Source: JBKHJZ01 sp046537875 (GTDB lineage Bacteria > Actinomycetota > Acidimicrobiia > Acidimicrobiales > VFJN01). From it: DNA of 31,400 nt. The DNA lies in contig JBKHJZ010000018.1 in assembly GCA_046537875.1 (NCBI GenBank), forward strand, positions 1-31,400, written 5' to 3'. The notes under the pieces were generated by a model. It was given only the letters and a program-made list of their open reading frames with translations. It searched no databases and was not told where the DNA came from. The stretch's first letter is position 1. Each line of letters opens with the position of its first letter. Both the position numbers and the translations under genes were made by a program. Of the stretch, positions 30,010 through 31,400 are shown piece by piece.

Positions 30010-30828
30010 TCAGCGGGTGAGCAGCAGCCCGAGCTGGCGCGACCGGGCGACGGCGAGCCCCGACTCGTCCCACAGCGTGCCGGTCTCCACCATGCGGCCG
30101 TCGGCCAGGTCGTCGCACACGAAGGTCCCCGCCACCCATCCGGGCGCCGGGACGTGCCGGACCTGCACGGTGAGCTCGACCGTGGGCACCCACCCGACCC
30201 GCCCGTAACGCGAGAAGATCGCGGGCGGGAAGGCATCGGCGAGCAACGGCAGGGCCATCGGCCCGACCGGTGTGCCGTCGGCGAACCGGATCCACCCGCG
30301 CACCTCGGCCCGCTCGGTGTCGCCGCGGGCGTCGTCCGGATGGAGCCGCACCTCGAGGCGCGACGCGATGGCCAGCTCGACACCCTGGGCGCTGCCGTCG
30401 CGGCGTGCGCACTCGTCGGGTGGCGGCAGGTCGTCGGGTGGGGGCGGGCTGATCTGCGGGCCACCCTCGTGACCGGTGTCCGTTCCCCCGTGGGGATGGC
30501 CGGTCCGCAACCGGCCGAACGCGGCGACGGCGACGATGCGGTCGGTCCCGTCCTGCGCGAGCGTGGCGGTGGCGGTGCCGATGCCCCGGCCGGAGCGCAC
30601 GGTCCGGCCCTCCACCACGGCGTCGCCGGCTGCGCAGGGCCGGACGAAGTGGACGGTCACCGACAGCGGATCGGGGTGGCCGGCCAGCTCGCGCAGGGCG
30701 CGCAGGGCCGGGGTGAGCGCGTAGCCGCCGTTCGGCGTGTCACCGATGTTCCAGGCGTCGGTCAAACGGCAGCGCCACCGGCCGGGCCCGTCGGGCTCGA
30801 TGGCGGTCTCGTCGTCGAAGGCGCTCAC
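30010..30828 (-). CDS. Acyl-CoA thioesterase family protein (TesB-like double hotdog)
   Basis: A 272-residue thioesterase-family protein with two hotdog halves. WNIGDTPNGGYALTPALRAL opens the first hotdog, with the Asn-Gly-Gly turn typical of TesB-like enzymes. HPDPLSVTVHFVRPCAAGDAVV and RGIGTATATLAQDG complete it. The second half includes VRGWIRFADGTPV and LADAFPPAIF. A His/Gly/Pro-rich linker (about residues 110-135) joins the halves. Such enzymes hydrolyse acyl-CoAs to free acids. The GTG at 30828 follows GAGGAT and marks the start of the domain. A TetR gene ends 29 nt upstream on the same strand and probably regulates it. Confidence 0.84.
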   Translation of the reverse strand: MSAFDDETAIEPDGPGRWRCRLTDAWNIGDTPNGGYALTPALRALRELAGHPDPLSVTVHFVRPCAAGDAVVEGRTVRSGRGIGTATATLAQDGTDRIVAVAAFGRLRTGHPHGGTDTGHEGGPQISPPPPDDLPPPDECARRDGSAQGVELAIASRLEVRLHPDDARGDTERAEVRGWIRFADGTPVGPMALPLLADAFPPAIFSRYGRVGWVPTVELTVQVRHVPAPGWVAGTFVCDDLADGRMVETGTLWDESGLAVARSRQLGLLLTR

Positions 30829-30857
30829 CCGCCCATCCTCGCGGGCCCGCGCCGGTG

Positions 30858-31400
30858 TCACCCACCCGAGGGCCGGGCGTGGGCACGGACGAAGCGCTCC
30901 ACGACACCGGCGACGAAGCGGTCGGTGATGCGCTGGTGCGCCAGGACCCGCTGGTAGAAGAGGGGCCCGGCGAGGGCGGCGACGGCCTCGCCCACGTCGG
31001 TGCCGGTCGGGAGGTCGCCGCGGGCGGCGGCGTGCTCGATCGCCCGGCGGAGCCCGCCCGTGCCCTGAGCGAGCAACCGGGCCTTCAGGGCGCGCAGGCC
31101 CGCGTCCCACTCGGCGCGCCCGACGAGCGCGACGAGGTCGGGCACGAACGGGGAGTCGTTGAGCACGCCCTGCAGGCGTCCGACCTCGGCGGCGAGGTCC
31201 CGCACGAGATCGCCGGTGCTGCGCCACCCGGTGGGATCGGGCACCGCGCCGGTGAGCGCGTCGATCACCAGGTGCGTGCGATCGGGCCAGTGCCGGTAGA
31301 CGCTGGCGCGGCCGACACCGGCGGCCTCGGCGACGCGCTGGTGGCTGACGGCCTCGATGCCCTCGGCACGGAGCACCCGGCGGACGGCGTCGCGGACGGC
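30858..31400 (-). CDS. TetR family transcriptional regulator, 5' end outside window
   Basis: The frame is open to the right edge, so the start codon and the first residues lie beyond it; 180 codons are visible. AVSHQRVAEAAGVGRASVYRHWPDRTHLVIDAL is the helix-turn-helix, and the C-terminal domain (PFVPDLVALVGRAEWDAGLRAL, then GPLFYQRVLAHQRITDRFV) matches the TetR_C_11-like group. An internal GTG at 31376 lies within the DNA-binding domain and is not the start. It is upstream of, and co-directional with, the thioesterase gene, its likely target. The operator would be outside the window. Confidence 0.87.
   Translation of the reverse strand, partial: AVRDAVRRVLRAEGIEAVSHQRVAEAAGVGRASVYRHWPDRTHLVIDALTGAVPDPTGWRSTGDLVRDLAAEVGRLQGVLNDSPFVPDLVALVGRAEWDAGLRALKARLLAQGTGGLRRAIEHAAARGDLPTGTDVGEAVAALAGPLFYQRVLAHQRITDRFVAGVVERFVRAHARPSGG

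Overview
The window is very GC-rich (roughly 70% or more by eye), densely coding DNA with many GTG starts, 4-bp ATGA gene overlaps and several apparently leaderless promoters. Gene content is that of a free-living, lipid-degrading actinobacterium: acyl-CoA ligase, crotonase, amidohydrolases, P450, TetR regulators, DUF427, DUF885, DUF6457. I infer Actinomycetota, most likely class Acidimicrobiia, but no rRNA or marker gene confirms this. No tRNA, rRNA, phage, transposase or CRISPR locus is visible.

Layout. 1-5249 (+): tail of a polar amino-acid ABC ATPase, a phytanoyl-CoA-type dioxygenase, a DUF885 metallopeptidase-like protein, a YibE/F membrane protein and a nucleoside hydrolase. 5317-12075 (-): a membrane-bound molybdopterin oxidoreductase, a diaminopropionate ammonia-lyase-like PLP enzyme, a small flavodoxin-like protein, a D-aminoacylase-like amidohydrolase, a crotonase and an ACMSD-type amidohydrolase. 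A divergent control region (12076-12346) with a perfect operator-like palindrome separates these from a short-chain dehydrogenase. Next come a 10-Cys small zinc protein (-), a P450 (+), a second D-aminoacylase-like paralogue (-), an acyltransferase-like membrane protein (-) and a Fur/PerR regulator (-) under a 23-bp palindrome.

18713-22169 (-) is a tight unit: TetR regulator, six-ligand diiron protein and AMP-forming acyl-CoA ligase. It suggests a regulated pathway that activates and oxidises a carboxylic acid. 22537-24710 (+) holds a DUF6457 protein and a DrrA/DrrB-type ABC exporter. 24726-29980 is a stress and resistance-flavoured stretch: methyltransferase, two universal stress proteins, two small membrane proteins, an erythromycin-esterase homologue and a DUF427 protein. 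30010-31400 (-) holds a TesB-like thioesterase and a TetR regulator cut by the window edge.

The most unusual non-coding signal is a family of six palindromic elements, all exactly 46 nt: 11-nt arms around a 24-nt loop whose core is conserved and asymmetric, so each copy has an orientation. Three are in + orientation (8019, 13188, 13280) and three are tandem in - orientation (22258, 22339, 22421). Other leads are four distinct operator-like palindromes, an internal Tat-like motif in the molybdoenzyme, and the apparent loss of two zinc-ligand histidines in both D-aminoacylase-like paralogues.
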